Shown here piece after piece: positions 1-8,818 of a stretch of 46,863 bases of DNA. The stretch lies in assembly GCA_902611175.1 (NCBI GenBank), contig CACLYQ010000008.1, positions 1 through 46,863 on the forward strand, given 5' to 3'. The position numbers and the translations under genes are program-made. Below the pieces are notes generated by a model, which saw nothing but the letters and a program-made list of their open reading frames with translations, was not told the DNA's origin and did no database searches. Every line of letters starts with the position of its first letter. Position 1 is the first letter of the stretch. Source of the DNA: an uncultured Pelagibacteraceae bacterium (lineage in GTDB: Bacteria; Pseudomonadota; Alphaproteobacteria; Pelagibacterales; Pelagibacteraceae).

Positions 1-614
1 AAGAAGATCAAAATCTAAATAACGAAAACTCAGAGCCAAGTCCAGATAAACATTCTCCAGAGGAGACTGAAAAAAAAGACATAGACGAAGAACTTTCACC
101 CGAAGATGAAATTGAAAATCTTAAAGATAAATTAGCTAGAACATTTGCCGAAATGGAAAATCAGAGGAGAAGATTTGAAAAAGAGAAAGATGAGGCATTT
201 GAATATGGTGGATTTTCATTTGCAAGAGAAACACTTAATCTTCTGGATAATTTAGAGAGATCAAAACAAACACTGGAAAATGATGAAACTATTAAAGATA
301 AAGATACACTAATGAAATTAATAGAGCATATTGATATTATTAATAAAGATATGATTTCAATCTTCAAAAAAAATAATATTGAGCCCATTAAAGCAATTAA
401 CAAAAAACTAGATCCAAATTTACACCAGGCTATGATGGAAGTTGAGGATGATACAAAAGATCAAGGGACAATTGTTCAAGAAATTCAAAAAGGTTTTATG
501 ATGAAGGATAGATTACTAAGACCTTCATTGGTAGCTGTATCTAAAAGAAAAGTTGAGGAGAAACAGGATAACCAAAAAAACCAAGAAAATCAGGAAAAAG
601 AGGCGAAAAATTAA
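1..614 (+). CDS. grpE: GrpE nucleotide exchange factor (5' partial)
   Basis: GrpE releases ADP from DnaK and so drives the DnaK-DnaJ folding cycle in the cytoplasm. The reading frame is open from the window edge (first full codon at base 3) and gives 203 visible residues, so only a few N-terminal residues can be missing for a family of about 200. The visible N-terminus is a long acidic, low-complexity stretch. It is followed by the coiled-coil signature LARTFAEMENQRRRFEKEK and a C-terminal beta domain (HQAMMEVEDD, GFMMKDRLLRPSLVAV). An ATG at 153 lies inside the coiled coil and is not the real start. dnaK follows 61 bases downstream on the same strand, as expected for a heat-shock operon. Confidence 0.95.
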   Translation, partial: EDQNLNNENSEPSPDKHSPEETEKKDIDEELSPEDEIENLKDKLARTFAEMENQRRRFEKEKDEAFEYGGFSFARETLNLLDNLERSKQTLENDETIKDKDTLMKLIEHIDIINKDMISIFKKNNIEPIKAINKKLDPNLHQAMMEVEDDTKDQGTIVQEIQKGFMMKDRLLRPSLVAVSKRKVEEKQDNQKNQENQEKEAKN

Positions 615-626
615 TTATTTATAATG

Positions 627-654
627 GTTGTAGTTGTAAAATTAGCACTTATAT
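627..654 (+). promoter_or_regulatory. RpoH-like heat-shock promoter of dnaK
   Basis: The grpE-dnaK gap holds GTTG at 627-630, then exactly 17 bases, then CTTATAT at 648-654. Alphaproteobacterial sigma-32 promoters are usually described as CTTG-N17-CYTATNT. The -10 half is a full match and the -35 half has one mismatch. It sits 22 bases before the dnaK ATG at 676. The call rests on motif spacing only. Confidence 0.5.
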
Positions 655-675
655 GAGCATCAAACAGGATAAATT

Positions 676-2598
676 ATGAGTAAAGTTATAGGAATAGATT
701 TAGGGACAACAAATTCTTGTGTAGCCGTTATGGAGGGAACACAAGCAAAGGTTTTAGAAAATGCTGAAGGCGCAAGAACAACACCTTCAGTCGTTGCATT
801 TACAGATGAGGGTGAAAAATTAATAGGTCAACCTGCAAAAAGACAGGCTGTTACTAATCCTGAAAATACAATTTTTGCAGTTAAAAGATTAATAGGAAGA
901 AATTTTGATGATCCAACAGTTAAAAAAGATGTTGAGACTGCTCCTTTTAAAATAGTTAATTCTGATAAAGGTGACGCATGGATTGAGGCAAAAGGCCAAA
1001 AATATTCACCATCACAAATCTCAGCTTTCACACTTCAAAAAATGAAAGAGACAGCAGAAAAATATTTAGGTTCTGAGGTGAAACAAGCAGTTATAACTGT
1101 TCCAGCATATTTTAATGATGCTCAGAGACAAGCTACTAAAGATGCAGGTAAAATAGCTGGCCTCGAAGTTTTAAGAATTATAAATGAACCAACAGCAGCA
1201 TCTCTTGCTTATGGTTTAGATAAAAAAGCAAATAAGAAAATCGCTGTCTATGATTTAGGTGGAGGAACATTTGATGTTTCAATTCTTGAGTTAGGTGACG
1301 GTGTATTTGAGGTTAAATCAACGAATGGTGATACATTTTTAGGAGGAGAAGATTTTGACAATGCAATAGTTGATTACTTACTTTCAGAATTTAAAAAAGA
1401 TAATGGAATTGATTTAAAATCGGATAAATTAGCTTTACAAAGATTAAAAGAATCTGCAGAAAAAGCAAAAATAGAACTTTCATCAGCTACCCAAACAGAA
1501 ATAAATTTGCCATTTATTACAGCTGACAAAACTGGGCCAAAACACATTAACTTGAAAATGACTAGAGCCAAATTAGAAGCATTAGTTGAAGATTTAATTT
1601 CAAGAACAATACCACCATGTAAAACAGCGTTAAAAGACGCAGGATTATCAGCAAGTGAAGTAGATGAAATTGTACTAGTTGGTGGTATGACTAGAATGCC
1701 AAAAGTTATAGAAGAGGTTAAAAACTTCTTTGGGAAAGATCCTAACAAATCTGTAAATCCTGATGAAGTCGTCGCTATGGGTGCAGCGATACAAGCAGGA
1801 GTATTACAAGGAGATGTAAAAGATGTATTACTTTTAGATGTAACTCCTTTATCTTTAGGAATTGAAACTTTAGGTGGTGTTTCTACAAAATTAATAGATA
1901 AAAATACAACAATACCAACCAAGAAAAGCCAAGTGTTTTCTACCGCAGAAGACAATCAACCAGCAGTATCAATTAGAGTTCTTCAAGGTGAAAGGGAGAT
2001 GGCTTCAGATAATAAAGTATTAGGAAACTTTGAGTTAGTTGGAATAGCTCCTGCACCAAGAGGAGTTCCACAGATTGAAGTGACATTTGATATAGATGCG
2101 AATGGTATTGTAAATGTCTCAGCCAAAGATAAAGGAACTGGTAAAGAACAAAAAATTCAAATTCAAGCATCTGGAGGATTAAGCGATGAAGAAATTAATC
2201 AAATGGTTAAAGATGCAGAATCAAATAAAGAAGAAGATAAAAAGAAAAGAGAAGCTGTTGATGCAAGAAATCAAGCAGACACATTAATTCACTCAACTGA
2301 CAAAAATTTAAAAGAACATGGAAGTAAAGTTTCTGATGCAGACAAAAAAGCAATTGAGGATGCATCAGCAAACCTGAGAAATTCTCTTAAAGGAACTGAT
2401 GTTGAGGAAATTAAAAAGAAAACACAAGATTTAGTTCAGGCATCTATGAAATTAGGTGAAGCAATTTATAAATCACAACAAGGCGCTAAACCTGAGGATG
2501 CTCCAAAAAACACTAAGAAAGAAGATACAAAAGACGATAATGTTGTTGATGCAGATTTTGAAGAAGTAAAAGACGAGAATAAAGAAAAAAGCGCCTAA
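676..2598 (+). CDS. dnaK: Chaperone DnaK (Hsp70)
   Basis: ATP-dependent Hsp70 that binds exposed hydrophobic segments of client proteins, working with DnaJ and GrpE. The 640-residue length is standard. The N-terminal actin-like ATPase domain starts with [11 protein letters not shown] and contains the phosphate-binding motif [12 protein letters not shown] and the adenosine motif [10 protein letters not shown]. The interdomain linker [19 protein letters not shown] leads into the substrate-binding domain. The C-terminus is a charged lid ending near [11 protein letters not shown], the usual DnaJ-interacting tail. A 193-codon frame on the opposite strand (1374-1955) is a shadow of this gene. It is followed 28 bases later by dnaJ. 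Confidence 0.99.
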   Translation: MSKVIGIDLGTTNSCVAVMEGTQAKVLENAEGARTTPSVVAFTDEGEKLIGQPAKRQAVTNPENTIFAVKRLIGRNFDDPTVKKDVETAPFKIVNSDKGDAWIEAKGQKYSPSQISAFTLQKMKETAEKYLGSEVKQAVITVPAYFNDAQRQATKDAGKIAGLEVLRIINEPTAASLAYGLDKKANKKIAVYDLGGGTFDVSILELGDGVFEVKSTNGDTFLGGEDFDNAIVDYLLSEFKKDNGIDLKSDKLALQRLKESAEKAKIELSSATQTEINLPFITADKTGPKHINLKMTRAKLEALVEDLISRTIPPCKTALKDAGLSASEVDEIVLVGGMTRMPKVIEEVKNFFGKDPNKSVNPDEVVAMGAAIQAGVLQGDVKDVLLLDVTPLSLGIETLGGVSTKLIDKNTTIPTKKSQVFSTAEDNQPAVSIRVLQGEREMASDNKVLGNFELVGIAPAPRGVPQIEVTFDIDANGIVNVSAKDKGTGKEQKIQIQASGGLSDEEINQMVKDAESNKEEDKKKREAVDARNQADTLIHSTDKNLKEHGSKVSDADKKAIEDASANLRNSLKGTDVEEIKKKTQDLVQASMKLGEAIYKSQQGAKPEDAPKNTKKEDTKDDNVVDADFEEVKDENKEKSA

Positions 2599-2626
2599 CG
2601 AAACAACTGTTTGTCTATAACATGTT

Positions 2627-3751
2627 ATGGCAAAAAGAGATTATTACGAAGTTTTAGGTGTAAATAAAAGTGCTTCAGCAGAACAAATAAAATCAGCTTA
2701 TAGAAAACTTGCGGTAAAATATCATCCAGATAAAAATAAGGGCGATAAAGGTGCTGAAGAAAAATTTAAGGAAGCATCTGAAGCTTATCATGTACTTTCC
2801 AATTCTGAGAGGAAACAAAATTATGATAATTTTGGTCATGCAGCTTTTGAGAATGGGGGTGGAGGAAGAGGTGGATTTGGAAATTTTGATTTTTCAAATC
2901 ATTTCTCTGATATTTTTGAAGACTTTTTTGGAGAAGGTTTTGGTGGAAGTCGTAGATCAAGAAGGTCAAATAATAGAGGCTCAGATCTTAGGTATGATTT
3001 ATCTATATCTTTGGAGGAAGCCTTTTCTGGGAAGAAGCAAGATATAAAATTCTCTACATCTGAAAAATGTGAAACTTGTAGCGGATCAGGTTCAAAGCCA
3101 GGGCATCAAACTGGGGCATGCTCAATGTGTGGAGGTCATGGACAAGTAAGATCAAGCCAAGGTTTTTTTACAGTCCAGCAAACATGCCCTCAATGTGGTG
3201 GTGGTGGAGAAGAAATTACAAATCCATGTGTAAGTTGTAATGGACAAGGTAAAAAACAAGCATCGAAAAGATTATCAGTTACAATTCCTAAAGGTGTAGA
3301 TGACGGAACAAGAATAAGACTATCAGGCAAAGGAGAGGCTGGATCGAGGGGTGGTAGTAGCGGTGATTTATACTTATTTATAAATGTTAATTCTCATGAA
3401 TTGTTTAAAAGATCTGATGAAAATTTGTTTTTTGAGTGTCCAGTTTCGATTGCAGATGCTGCTCTTGGAACCTCAATTGAAATTCCAACGATTAACGGTG
3501 GAAAAGCAAAAATAAAAATTCCAGCTGGAACTCAAAGTGGAAAACAATTTAGGTTAAGAGGGAAAGGAATGCCATACATGAGAGGGAACGATTTTGGTGA
3601 CTTATATGTTCAAGTAAATACAGAAGTTCCTGTTTCTCTAAATAAAGAACAAAAAGAATTACTTGAAAAATTTAGAGATATTGAAAACGAAAAATCTAAT
3701 CCAAGTATTAAAAAGTTTTTCCAAAAAGCTAAAAGTTTTTGGAAAAATTAA
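2627..3751 (+). CDS. dnaJ: Chaperone DnaJ (Hsp40)
   Basis: Co-chaperone that delivers substrates to DnaK and stimulates its ATPase. All class-A domains are visible: J domain at residues 1-70 with the HPD tripeptide (KYHPDKNKG), a Gly/Phe-rich linker ([13 protein letters not shown]), four CxxCxGxG-type zinc repeats ([36 protein letters not shown]), then the two beta-rich client-binding domains. The 374 residues match the family. It follows dnaK with no obvious promoter between, so it is probably co-transcribed. Confidence 0.98.
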   Translation: MAKRDYYEVLGVNKSASAEQIKSAYRKLAVKYHPDKNKGDKGAEEKFKEASEAYHVLSNSERKQNYDNFGHAAFENGGGGRGGFGNFDFSNHFSDIFEDFFGEGFGGSRRSRRSNNRGSDLRYDLSISLEEAFSGKKQDIKFSTSEKCETCSGSGSKPGHQTGACSMCGGHGQVRSSQGFFTVQQTCPQCGGGGEEITNPCVSCNGQGKKQASKRLSVTIPKGVDDGTRIRLSGKGEAGSRGGSSGDLYLFINVNSHELFKRSDENLFFECPVSIADAALGTSIEIPTINGGKAKIKIPAGTQSGKQFRLRGKGMPYMRGNDFGDLYVQVNTEVPVSLNKEQKELLEKFRDIENEKSNPSIKKFFQKAKSFWKN

Positions 3752-3802
3752 ACAAAAGTGTTAAAGTAATATACACATTTATATTTTAATTAGCAGCTTC
3801 AT

Positions 3803-4681
3803 ATGAAATTACTGAATGAAGTCTTTCAAAAAATCGTAGATAGTTACATTATAAAAAAGAACAAAAAATTATATTATTATTTTTTTTCAATTTTTAAATT
3901 TTTGATTTCCGGGCCAATAATATTGAATTTTAAAAATTATAAATTTTATTCCTACTTAAGAAAAAAAGATTTAAGTCGTTGGATGCTTAGAAATCTAAAA
4001 GAATGGGATAAAGATAATATATTGACAATTTTAAATTTAATTAAATCTAATGAATATACTTTTATTGACTGCGGATGTAACTATGGAGCTTACTCAATAC
4101 CAATTGCCAAAACGAGACCAGAAATAAATGTTTATGCTTTTGATGCATCAAAAAAAATTATTGCCAGGCTCGAAGAAAATATTAATTTAAATAATATCTC
4201 AAATATAAATATATTTAATTTTGGTATTGCAGATAAAATTGATTACATAAATTTCGATGATAATTTAAGAAATTTTAAAAATTCTGGATCTTACAGATTT
4301 GTAAACAAAGCTCATAATAATCTAAATAGAGTTAAAGTTTATTCTCTTGATGAACTAGTAAATGAAAATAAAATTGAACTAACAAAAAACATAATAATTA
4401 AATTAGATATCGAGGGTTTTGAGTTTAAAGCATTGAGAGGAATGGTTAAGATATTAGAAAATAATAATGTATTTATCCTTTTTGAGTTTTCAAAAATGTT
4501 ATTAGAAAATGAAGAAGATTTTAAAAATAGATTTGAAAAATTTATATTTGAAAATAAGCTTCAATTATATGATTTGAAATTTAATAAAATTCGATCCACA
4601 AAGTTATTTGAAATTTTAAGTAAAACTGATACTAGATATCAAACTATAGGTGATTATATATTATCAAACACAAACATATGA
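3803..4681 (+). CDS. FkbM-family SAM-dependent methyltransferase
   Basis: Predicted S-adenosylmethionine-dependent O-methyltransferase. Motif I is FIDCGCNYGAYSIPIA (about residues 88-103), the acidic loop is VYAFDASKKI, and the C-terminal FkbM hallmark is IIKLDIEGFEFKALRGM. Members often modify sugars, glycolipids or polyketides, but no substrate can be read here. The N-terminal 60 residues are very aromatic and lysine rich. Its stop overlaps the dapB start by four bases (ATGA at 4678-4681), so translation is probably coupled to dapB. The methyltransferase has no obvious link to lysine or cell-wall synthesis and looks like a later insertion between dnaJ and dapB. Confidence 0.8.
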   Translation: MKLLNEVFQKIVDSYIIKKNKKLYYYFFSIFKFLISGPIILNFKNYKFYSYLRKKDLSRWMLRNLKEWDKDNILTILNLIKSNEYTFIDCGCNYGAYSIPIAKTRPEINVYAFDASKKIIARLEENINLNNISNINIFNFGIADKIDYINFDDNLRNFKNSGSYRFVNKAHNNLNRVKVYSLDELVNENKIELTKNIIIKLDIEGFEFKALRGMVKILENNNVFILFEFSKMLLENEEDFKNRFEKFIFENKLQLYDLKFNKIRSTKLFEILSKTDTRYQTIGDYILSNTNI

Positions 4682-5454
4682 ACAAATTAAAATTAGCTGT
4701 TACAGGTTGTATGGGTCGAATGGGCAAACAGATAATAAAAAATGCTATTAAAGACAAGTCTATCAAGTTAGTAACTTTGACAGAAAATAAGTTAATAAAA
4801 AAAAAAATTAGTGGTATACAGCCTGAACTTAATACTGAGGATGCATTTAATAAGTCTAATGTTATAATTGATTTTTCTATACCCAAATGTACTTTTGAAG
4901 TTCTCAAAATAGCTTCAAAATTAAAAAAAAGAGTAGTTATAGGAACAACTGGATTTACAAAAGTAGAGGAAAAATTAATTAAAAAATATTCAAAAAAAAT
5001 TCCAATTCTCAAGGCTGGGAATATGAGTCTTGGAATAAATCTCCTTATGTATCTGACTGAAATAACATCAGCATCACTTGGTAAAAATTACCTTAGTAAA
5101 GTTTTTGAAGTACACCACAAACACAAAAAAGACCATCCATCAGGAACAGCTTTGATGCTTGGAAAAGGAATTGCTATTGGAAAAAATAAAGACTTTTACA
5201 AAATAGAGGGAAAAAAATATCTCAATAAGAAGGATTTTCCATACGGGGAAAAAATAAATTTTAACTCTATTAGAAGAGGGGAAATTATAGGTGAACATAA
5301 AGTGAGTTTTTCTAGTGGTAAAGAGATTATAACATTAAATCATGAGGCTTATGATAGAACACTGTATTCAGAGGGAGCTATAATGGCTGCGAAATGGCTT
5401 ATAAGTAAAAAGCCTGGATTGTATTCAATGAGAAATCTACTGAATTTTAAATAA
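4678..5454 (+). CDS. dapB: 4-hydroxy-tetrahydrodipicolinate reductase
   Basis: Reduces 4-hydroxy-tetrahydrodipicolinate with NAD(P)H in the diaminopimelate/lysine pathway, supplying peptidoglycan and lysine. The Rossmann nucleotide motif is at the N-terminus (VTGCMGRMGKQI), followed by GTTGFT. The catalytic and substrate-binding signature EVHHKHKKDHPSGTA is complete. Length 258 is typical. The start overlaps the stop of the upstream methyltransferase and the stop overlaps the nth start by one base (TAATG). Confidence 0.97.
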   Translation: MNKLKLAVTGCMGRMGKQIIKNAIKDKSIKLVTLTENKLIKKKISGIQPELNTEDAFNKSNVIIDFSIPKCTFEVLKIASKLKKRVVIGTTGFTKVEEKLIKKYSKKIPILKAGNMSLGINLLMYLTEITSASLGKNYLSKVFEVHHKHKKDHPSGTALMLGKGIAIGKNKDFYKIEGKKYLNKKDFPYGEKINFNSIRRGEIIGEHKVSFSSGKEIITLNHEAYDRTLYSEGAIMAAKWLISKKPGLYSMRNLLNFK

Positions 5455-6107
5455 TGAAAGATGTTGAAAGAGCTAAAATAGTTCTAAAGACACTAAATAA
5501 AATATATCCTAAAACCCCTATTCCATTAAAACATAAAAATACATTCACTTTACTTATTTCAGTTCTCCTATCTGCACAATGCACTGATATTAATGTTAAC
5601 AATGTTACAAAAGGTATTTACCCAAAATATAATAAGCCTGAACATTTTATAAAACTTGGTAGAAAAAAAATAGAAAAATTAATTAGAAGTATAGGAATAT
5701 TTAGAATCAAGGCTAAAAGTGTTTATAACTTGTCTAAAACATTAGTTAAAAAATATAATGGCAGAGTTCCAAGGTCTTTAGCAGACCTAGAAGAGCTTCC
5801 GGGTGTAGGTCACAAAACAGCTAGCGTAGTTATGTCTCAAGGTTTCGGTTATCCAGCATTCCCAATAGATACACACATACACAGACTTGCTCAAAGGTGG
5901 GGATTAACTAATGGAAAAAGTGTTGTCCAAACCGAAAAGGATTTAAAGCGATTATTTCCAAAAAAATATTGGAACAAACTACATCTTCAGATAATTTATT
6001 ATGGAAGAGAATATTGTAAAGCTAGAGAGTGTTATGGAATTTCTTGTAAAATTTGTACTTCTTGTTATCCTAAAAGAAAAAAACCGATCATGACAAAGAA
6101 GGCTTGA
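5454..6107 (+). CDS. nth: Endonuclease III (DNA glycosylase/AP lyase)
   Basis: Base-excision repair enzyme that removes oxidised pyrimidines and nicks the abasic site. The helix-hairpin-helix LEELPGVGHKTASVV carries the catalytic lysine and FPIDTHIHR carries the catalytic aspartate. Length 217 matches the family. A C-terminal cysteine cluster is present, but its spacing is C-x4-C-x4-C-x2-C-x2-C. The usual iron-sulphur loop is C-x6-C-x2-C-x5-C, so the ligands are not obvious (see findings). It lies in a run with dapB upstream and a PfkB kinase one base downstream. Confidence 0.95.
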   Translation: MKDVERAKIVLKTLNKIYPKTPIPLKHKNTFTLLISVLLSAQCTDINVNNVTKGIYPKYNKPEHFIKLGRKKIEKLIRSIGIFRIKAKSVYNLSKTLVKKYNGRVPRSLADLEELPGVGHKTASVVMSQGFGYPAFPIDTHIHRLAQRWGLTNGKSVVQTEKDLKRLFPKKYWNKLHLQIIYYGREYCKARECYGISCKICTSCYPKRKKPIMTKKA

Positions 6108-6108
6108 A

Positions 6109-7038
6109 ATGAGAATTTTAGGAATAGGCAATGCGATTGTTGATGTAATTTGTAAGGTTAATGAGGAATTTATTACTCAAAATAATTTAAATAAAGGAAC
6201 AATGAAACTAATTTTTGATGATAATGAGTTTAAATCAATGTTATCAAATCTTAAAATTGAAAAAACAATATCCGGTGGTTCAGTTGCAAATTCTATTGTG
6301 GGATTGTCACAGCTAGGTAACAAAGTTGGTTTTATTGGCAAAGTTAATGATGATGAATTAGGAGATAAATATGAAAACGGATTAAAATCAGAAAATGTTG
6401 AGTACTTTTACTCAAAAAAAAAGGAGGAATTACCGACAGGAACTTGTCTAATTTTGGTCACGCCTGACTCCGAAAGGACAATGTGTACGTTTCTAGGTAC
6501 AGCTGGAAAAATTAATGTCACCGATATAGATACCGAAATAATCAAACAGTCTGAAATGATATTTTTGGAAGGTTATTTATGGGATGAAGGTGAACCTAAA
6601 AAAGCTTTTGAAAAAGCCATTAATAGTGCAAAAAAAATTGCTATGTCATTGTCAGATCAATTTTGTGTCGAAAGACATAAACCCCACTTTTTAGAATTAG
6701 TTAAAAATAAATTAGATATAACTTTTGCAAATGAACAAGAAATGATGTCTCTGATTAATGCTAAAAGTTTTAAAGAAGTGATTAGTTTTTCAAAAAAAAC
6801 TGGAAAACTAATTGTAATAACAAGAGGAGCAAAGGGAGCAGTATCGATTTATGGTGAACGAATAATGGAGAACGACGTATTAAAAAATCTAGATATTAAA
6901 GATCTCACAGGTGCAGGAGATTTGTTCGCAGCGGGTTTTCTGCATGAATATTTAAAAAACTCAAATTACTTAGATTGCTTAAATAAAGGTAGAGAAATGT
7001 CTTCAAAAATTATTCAAAAAATTGGAGCTAGGATCTAA
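6109..7038 (+). CDS. PfkB-family sugar/nucleoside kinase (adenosine kinase-like)
   Basis: ATP-dependent kinase of the ribokinase/PfkB superfamily. The N-terminus GIGNAIVDVICKV and SGGSVANSIVGLSQLG form the substrate pocket. DLTGAGDLFAAGFLHEYL near the C-terminus is the second PfkB signature, with the catalytic aspartate and anion hole. The overall pattern is closest to the adenosine kinase-like group common in alphaproteobacteria, but the substrate cannot be fixed by eye. Length is 309 residues. It starts one base after nth and ends two bases before the next gene, so all are probably one transcript. Confidence 0.9.
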   Translation: MRILGIGNAIVDVICKVNEEFITQNNLNKGTMKLIFDDNEFKSMLSNLKIEKTISGGSVANSIVGLSQLGNKVGFIGKVNDDELGDKYENGLKSENVEYFYSKKKEELPTGTCLILVTPDSERTMCTFLGTAGKINVTDIDTEIIKQSEMIFLEGYLWDEGEPKKAFEKAINSAKKIAMSLSDQFCVERHKPHFLELVKNKLDITFANEQEMMSLINAKSFKEVISFSKKTGKLIVITRGAKGAVSIYGERIMENDVLKNLDIKDLTGAGDLFAAGFLHEYLKNSNYLDCLNKGREMSSKIIQKIGARI

Positions 7039-7040
7039 TT

Positions 7041-7649
7041 ATGGGGATAACAAAAAATATTTTTAAATACTTTCCTCAACCAGTTTTTCATTATCAATTG
7101 GATAATTATGAAATGCACAATAAGAATCTAGAAGAATATATTTATAAATTATATGCTGAAGACAAAGTTGGACTTGCGAGATCAAATATAAATGGATGGC
7201 ATTCAAAGCCATTTAATTTAAAAAATAAAAATGATGCACCCTTTAAGTTTTTTCAATCAATTCAACCTTATGTAGCTGATACATTCAGCGAATATGGTTG
7301 GGAAAATTCTCCTGGTAAAGTTAATCTCACAGAAATGTGGGCAATAATCAACAAGAAAAATAATTTTAATATAGAGCACACTCACCCTAATAATTTTCTC
7401 AGTGCTGCTTATTATGTTAAAGCACCTGAAAATTGTGGTTCATTTATAGTCACAAATCCAAATAATATATCTAGAGAAAGAATTGCACCAAGCAATAAAA
7501 GAACAATTTTTAATCAGAATATTGCTCACATTAAACCAAAAGAGGGCGATTTATTATTATTTCCCGCCTACTTACCTCACTCAGTTGGAGAAAATAAATC
7601 AGATGAAGATAGGATAGTTATTAGTTTCAACATTGACATCTTAAAATAG
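7041..7649 (+). CDS. Putative 2OG-Fe(II) oxygenase family protein
   Basis: Resembles the small uncharacterised 2-oxoglutarate/Fe(II)-dependent oxygenase family (TIGR02466 type). Visible elements of a double-stranded beta-helix core are EHTHPNNFLSAAYYVKAP (proximal metal-binding region), GDLLLFPAYLPHSVGEN (distal histidine) and the 2OG-binding arginine in DEDRIVISFNI. The substrate is unknown. Length is 202 residues. It is the last gene of the methyltransferase-dapB-nth-kinase run, and its stop codon overlaps the end of the small ArfA-like gene on the other strand by nine bases (7641-7649). Confidence 0.75.
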   Translation: MGITKNIFKYFPQPVFHYQLDNYEMHNKNLEEYIYKLYAEDKVGLARSNINGWHSKPFNLKNKNDAPFKFFQSIQPYVADTFSEYGWENSPGKVNLTEMWAIINKKNNFNIEHTHPNNFLSAAYYVKAPENCGSFIVTNPNNISRERIAPSNKRTIFNQNIAHIKPKEGDLLLFPAYLPHSVGENKSDEDRIVISFNIDILK

Positions 7650-7754
7650 TTTATTTTTTTTTCTTTTAAAACTACCTTTGCCTTTTTTGGGCTTTACAAT
7701 TTTTTTTTTATATTTTGCGGTAAATAAATCTTTCGCAATATAATTTTTTTTCAT
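7641..7754 (-). CDS. Minimal ArfA-like alternative ribosome-rescue factor (37 aa)
   Basis: A 37-residue, very basic protein. Residues 10-33 (LFTAKYKKKIVKPKKGKGSF followed by KRKK) match the conserved core of ArfA, which in E. coli reads LFRQRVEKNKKGKGSYMRK. ArfA binds the empty mRNA channel of stalled ribosomes and recruits RF2. The start codon overlaps the stop of the upstream winged-helix gene (ATGA at 7751-7754), so the two are translationally coupled. Its stop lies inside the convergent oxygenase gene. It lacks the long hydrophobic C-terminal tail of full-length E. coli ArfA. The call rests on the GKGS[YF]-basic motif and gene coupling, not on a database match. Confidence 0.62.
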   Translation of the reverse strand: MKKNYIAKDLFTAKYKKKIVKPKKGKGSFKRKKNKLF

Positions 7755-8311
7755 TGCTTAATACTATAACCAGTTTTTGAACTTATAATAAATTTTTTAT
7801 CATTAAAAGTGTCATTAATCTTTTTTCTAAGCCTATAAATATGAGTTTCAACGGTATGTGTTTCTAATTCAGGTTTATAACCCCAAACTTTTGATTGTAA
7901 TTCAGAAATATTAATTGGTTTTTTTGAATTCTTAAGAAATTTAATTGCTTCTGTTTCTTTTTCAGTTAATTGTAATTTCTTTCCATCTCTTAAAAGATTT
8001 CTAGAATTTATATCTATTACATACTTTCCAATTTTGATATCCGATTGACTAGTAAATTTTTTTTTAATAAAAATAATATTTATTGTCTCAATTAATTTAT
8101 TTATAGTTAATGGTAAATTATTTAAAATTAGCTGATTATTAAATTTTAAATCGATATTTTGAGAAATAACTAGGTAATCGTTTAAATTTTTGAATTTTAA
8201 TAATTCTTTATCTTTAACAAATAAAATTTTAAACTTTAAATTTTCTCTTAACTCATCTAAGATTTTATATAATACTATTGATTTATAAATAACTAAAGTT
8301 TGCTGCTTCAT
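7751..8311 (-). CDS. Winged-helix (OmpR/PhoB-type) regulator with degenerate receiver
   Basis: The C-terminal 95 residues form an OmpR-type winged helix: LQLTEKETEAIKFL, then SELQSKVWGYK, the recognition helix ETHTVETHIYRLRKKI, and the wing IISSKTGYSI. The first 85 residues have an alternating strand/helix pattern like a response-regulator receiver, but the usual phospho-acceptor aspartate and acidic pair are not visible. I chose the ATG at 8311 (MKQQTLVIYKS, 186 residues); a frame extends to 8374 but would run into the divergent gene at 8324. Only 12 bases separate the two start codons. It is coupled to the ArfA-like gene by ATGA. Confidence 0.8.
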   Translation of the reverse strand: MKQQTLVIYKSIVLYKILDELRENLKFKILFVKDKELLKFKNLNDYLVISQNIDLKFNNQLILNNLPLTINKLIETINIIFIKKKFTSQSDIKIGKYVIDINSRNLLRDGKKLQLTEKETEAIKFLKNSKKPINISELQSKVWGYKPELETHTVETHIYRLRKKINDTFNDKKFIISSKTGYSIKQ

Positions 8312-8323
8312 AAATATTAAAAT

Positions 8324-8818
8324 ATGACAATTTTGGTTAAAAATAAAGAAACACTTAAGATTGATGAATTTCAATTTAAATGTTGCGTTGGAAAAAAAGG
8401 ATTTACATACAAAAAAAAGGAGGGTGATAAAAAAACTCCTATTGGAACGTTTTCACTAGGTAGATTATATTATAGAAAAGATAGAGTAAAAAAACCAATA
8501 ACAAAACTTAAATGTATTGCCATAAAGAAAAACATGGGTTGGTGTAATGACACTAATTTAAAAAATAAATATAATAGATTAATTGTAGCTGATAAAAAGA
8601 TCAGTCACGAAAAATTATTTAGAAATGATTATAAATATAACTATATCATTACTATAAACTATAATACTAACAAAATTAAACTTGGAAAAGGAAGTGCAAT
8701 ATTTTTACATTTAACAAAAAATTATAAACCTACTGCAGGCTGTGTTGCATTAAATATTAATGATTTTTTAATCCTATTAAAATTAATTAAACCAAAAACT
8801 AAAATCAAAATACTTTAG
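8324..8818 (+). CDS. L,D-transpeptidase (YkuD domain) family protein
   Basis: Predicted L,D-transpeptidase that would crosslink or trim peptidoglycan stem peptides. The YkuD signature is present: HLTKNYKPTAGCVALN, with catalytic histidine and cysteine (about residues 129-141). Other conserved parts include KKEGDKKTPIGTFSLG and MGWCND. It resembles the COG3786 group. No signal peptide is visible from the chosen start, so either export is atypical or the enzyme acts differently. Length is 164 residues. It is divergent from the winged-helix gene and its stop overlaps that of the convergent yggS gene by four bases. Confidence 0.82.
   Translation: MTILVKNKETLKIDEFQFKCCVGKKGFTYKKKEGDKKTPIGTFSLGRLYYRKDRVKKPITKLKCIAIKKNMGWCNDTNLKNKYNRLIVADKKISHEKLFRNDYKYNYIITINYNTNKIKLGKGSAIFLHLTKNYKPTAGCVALNINDFLILLKLIKPKTKIKIL

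Noticed and set aside
1374..1955. 193-codon frame antisense to dnaK
   Set aside because: Exactly mirrors the coding of dnaK, has no ribosome site and no family pattern; a shadow frame.
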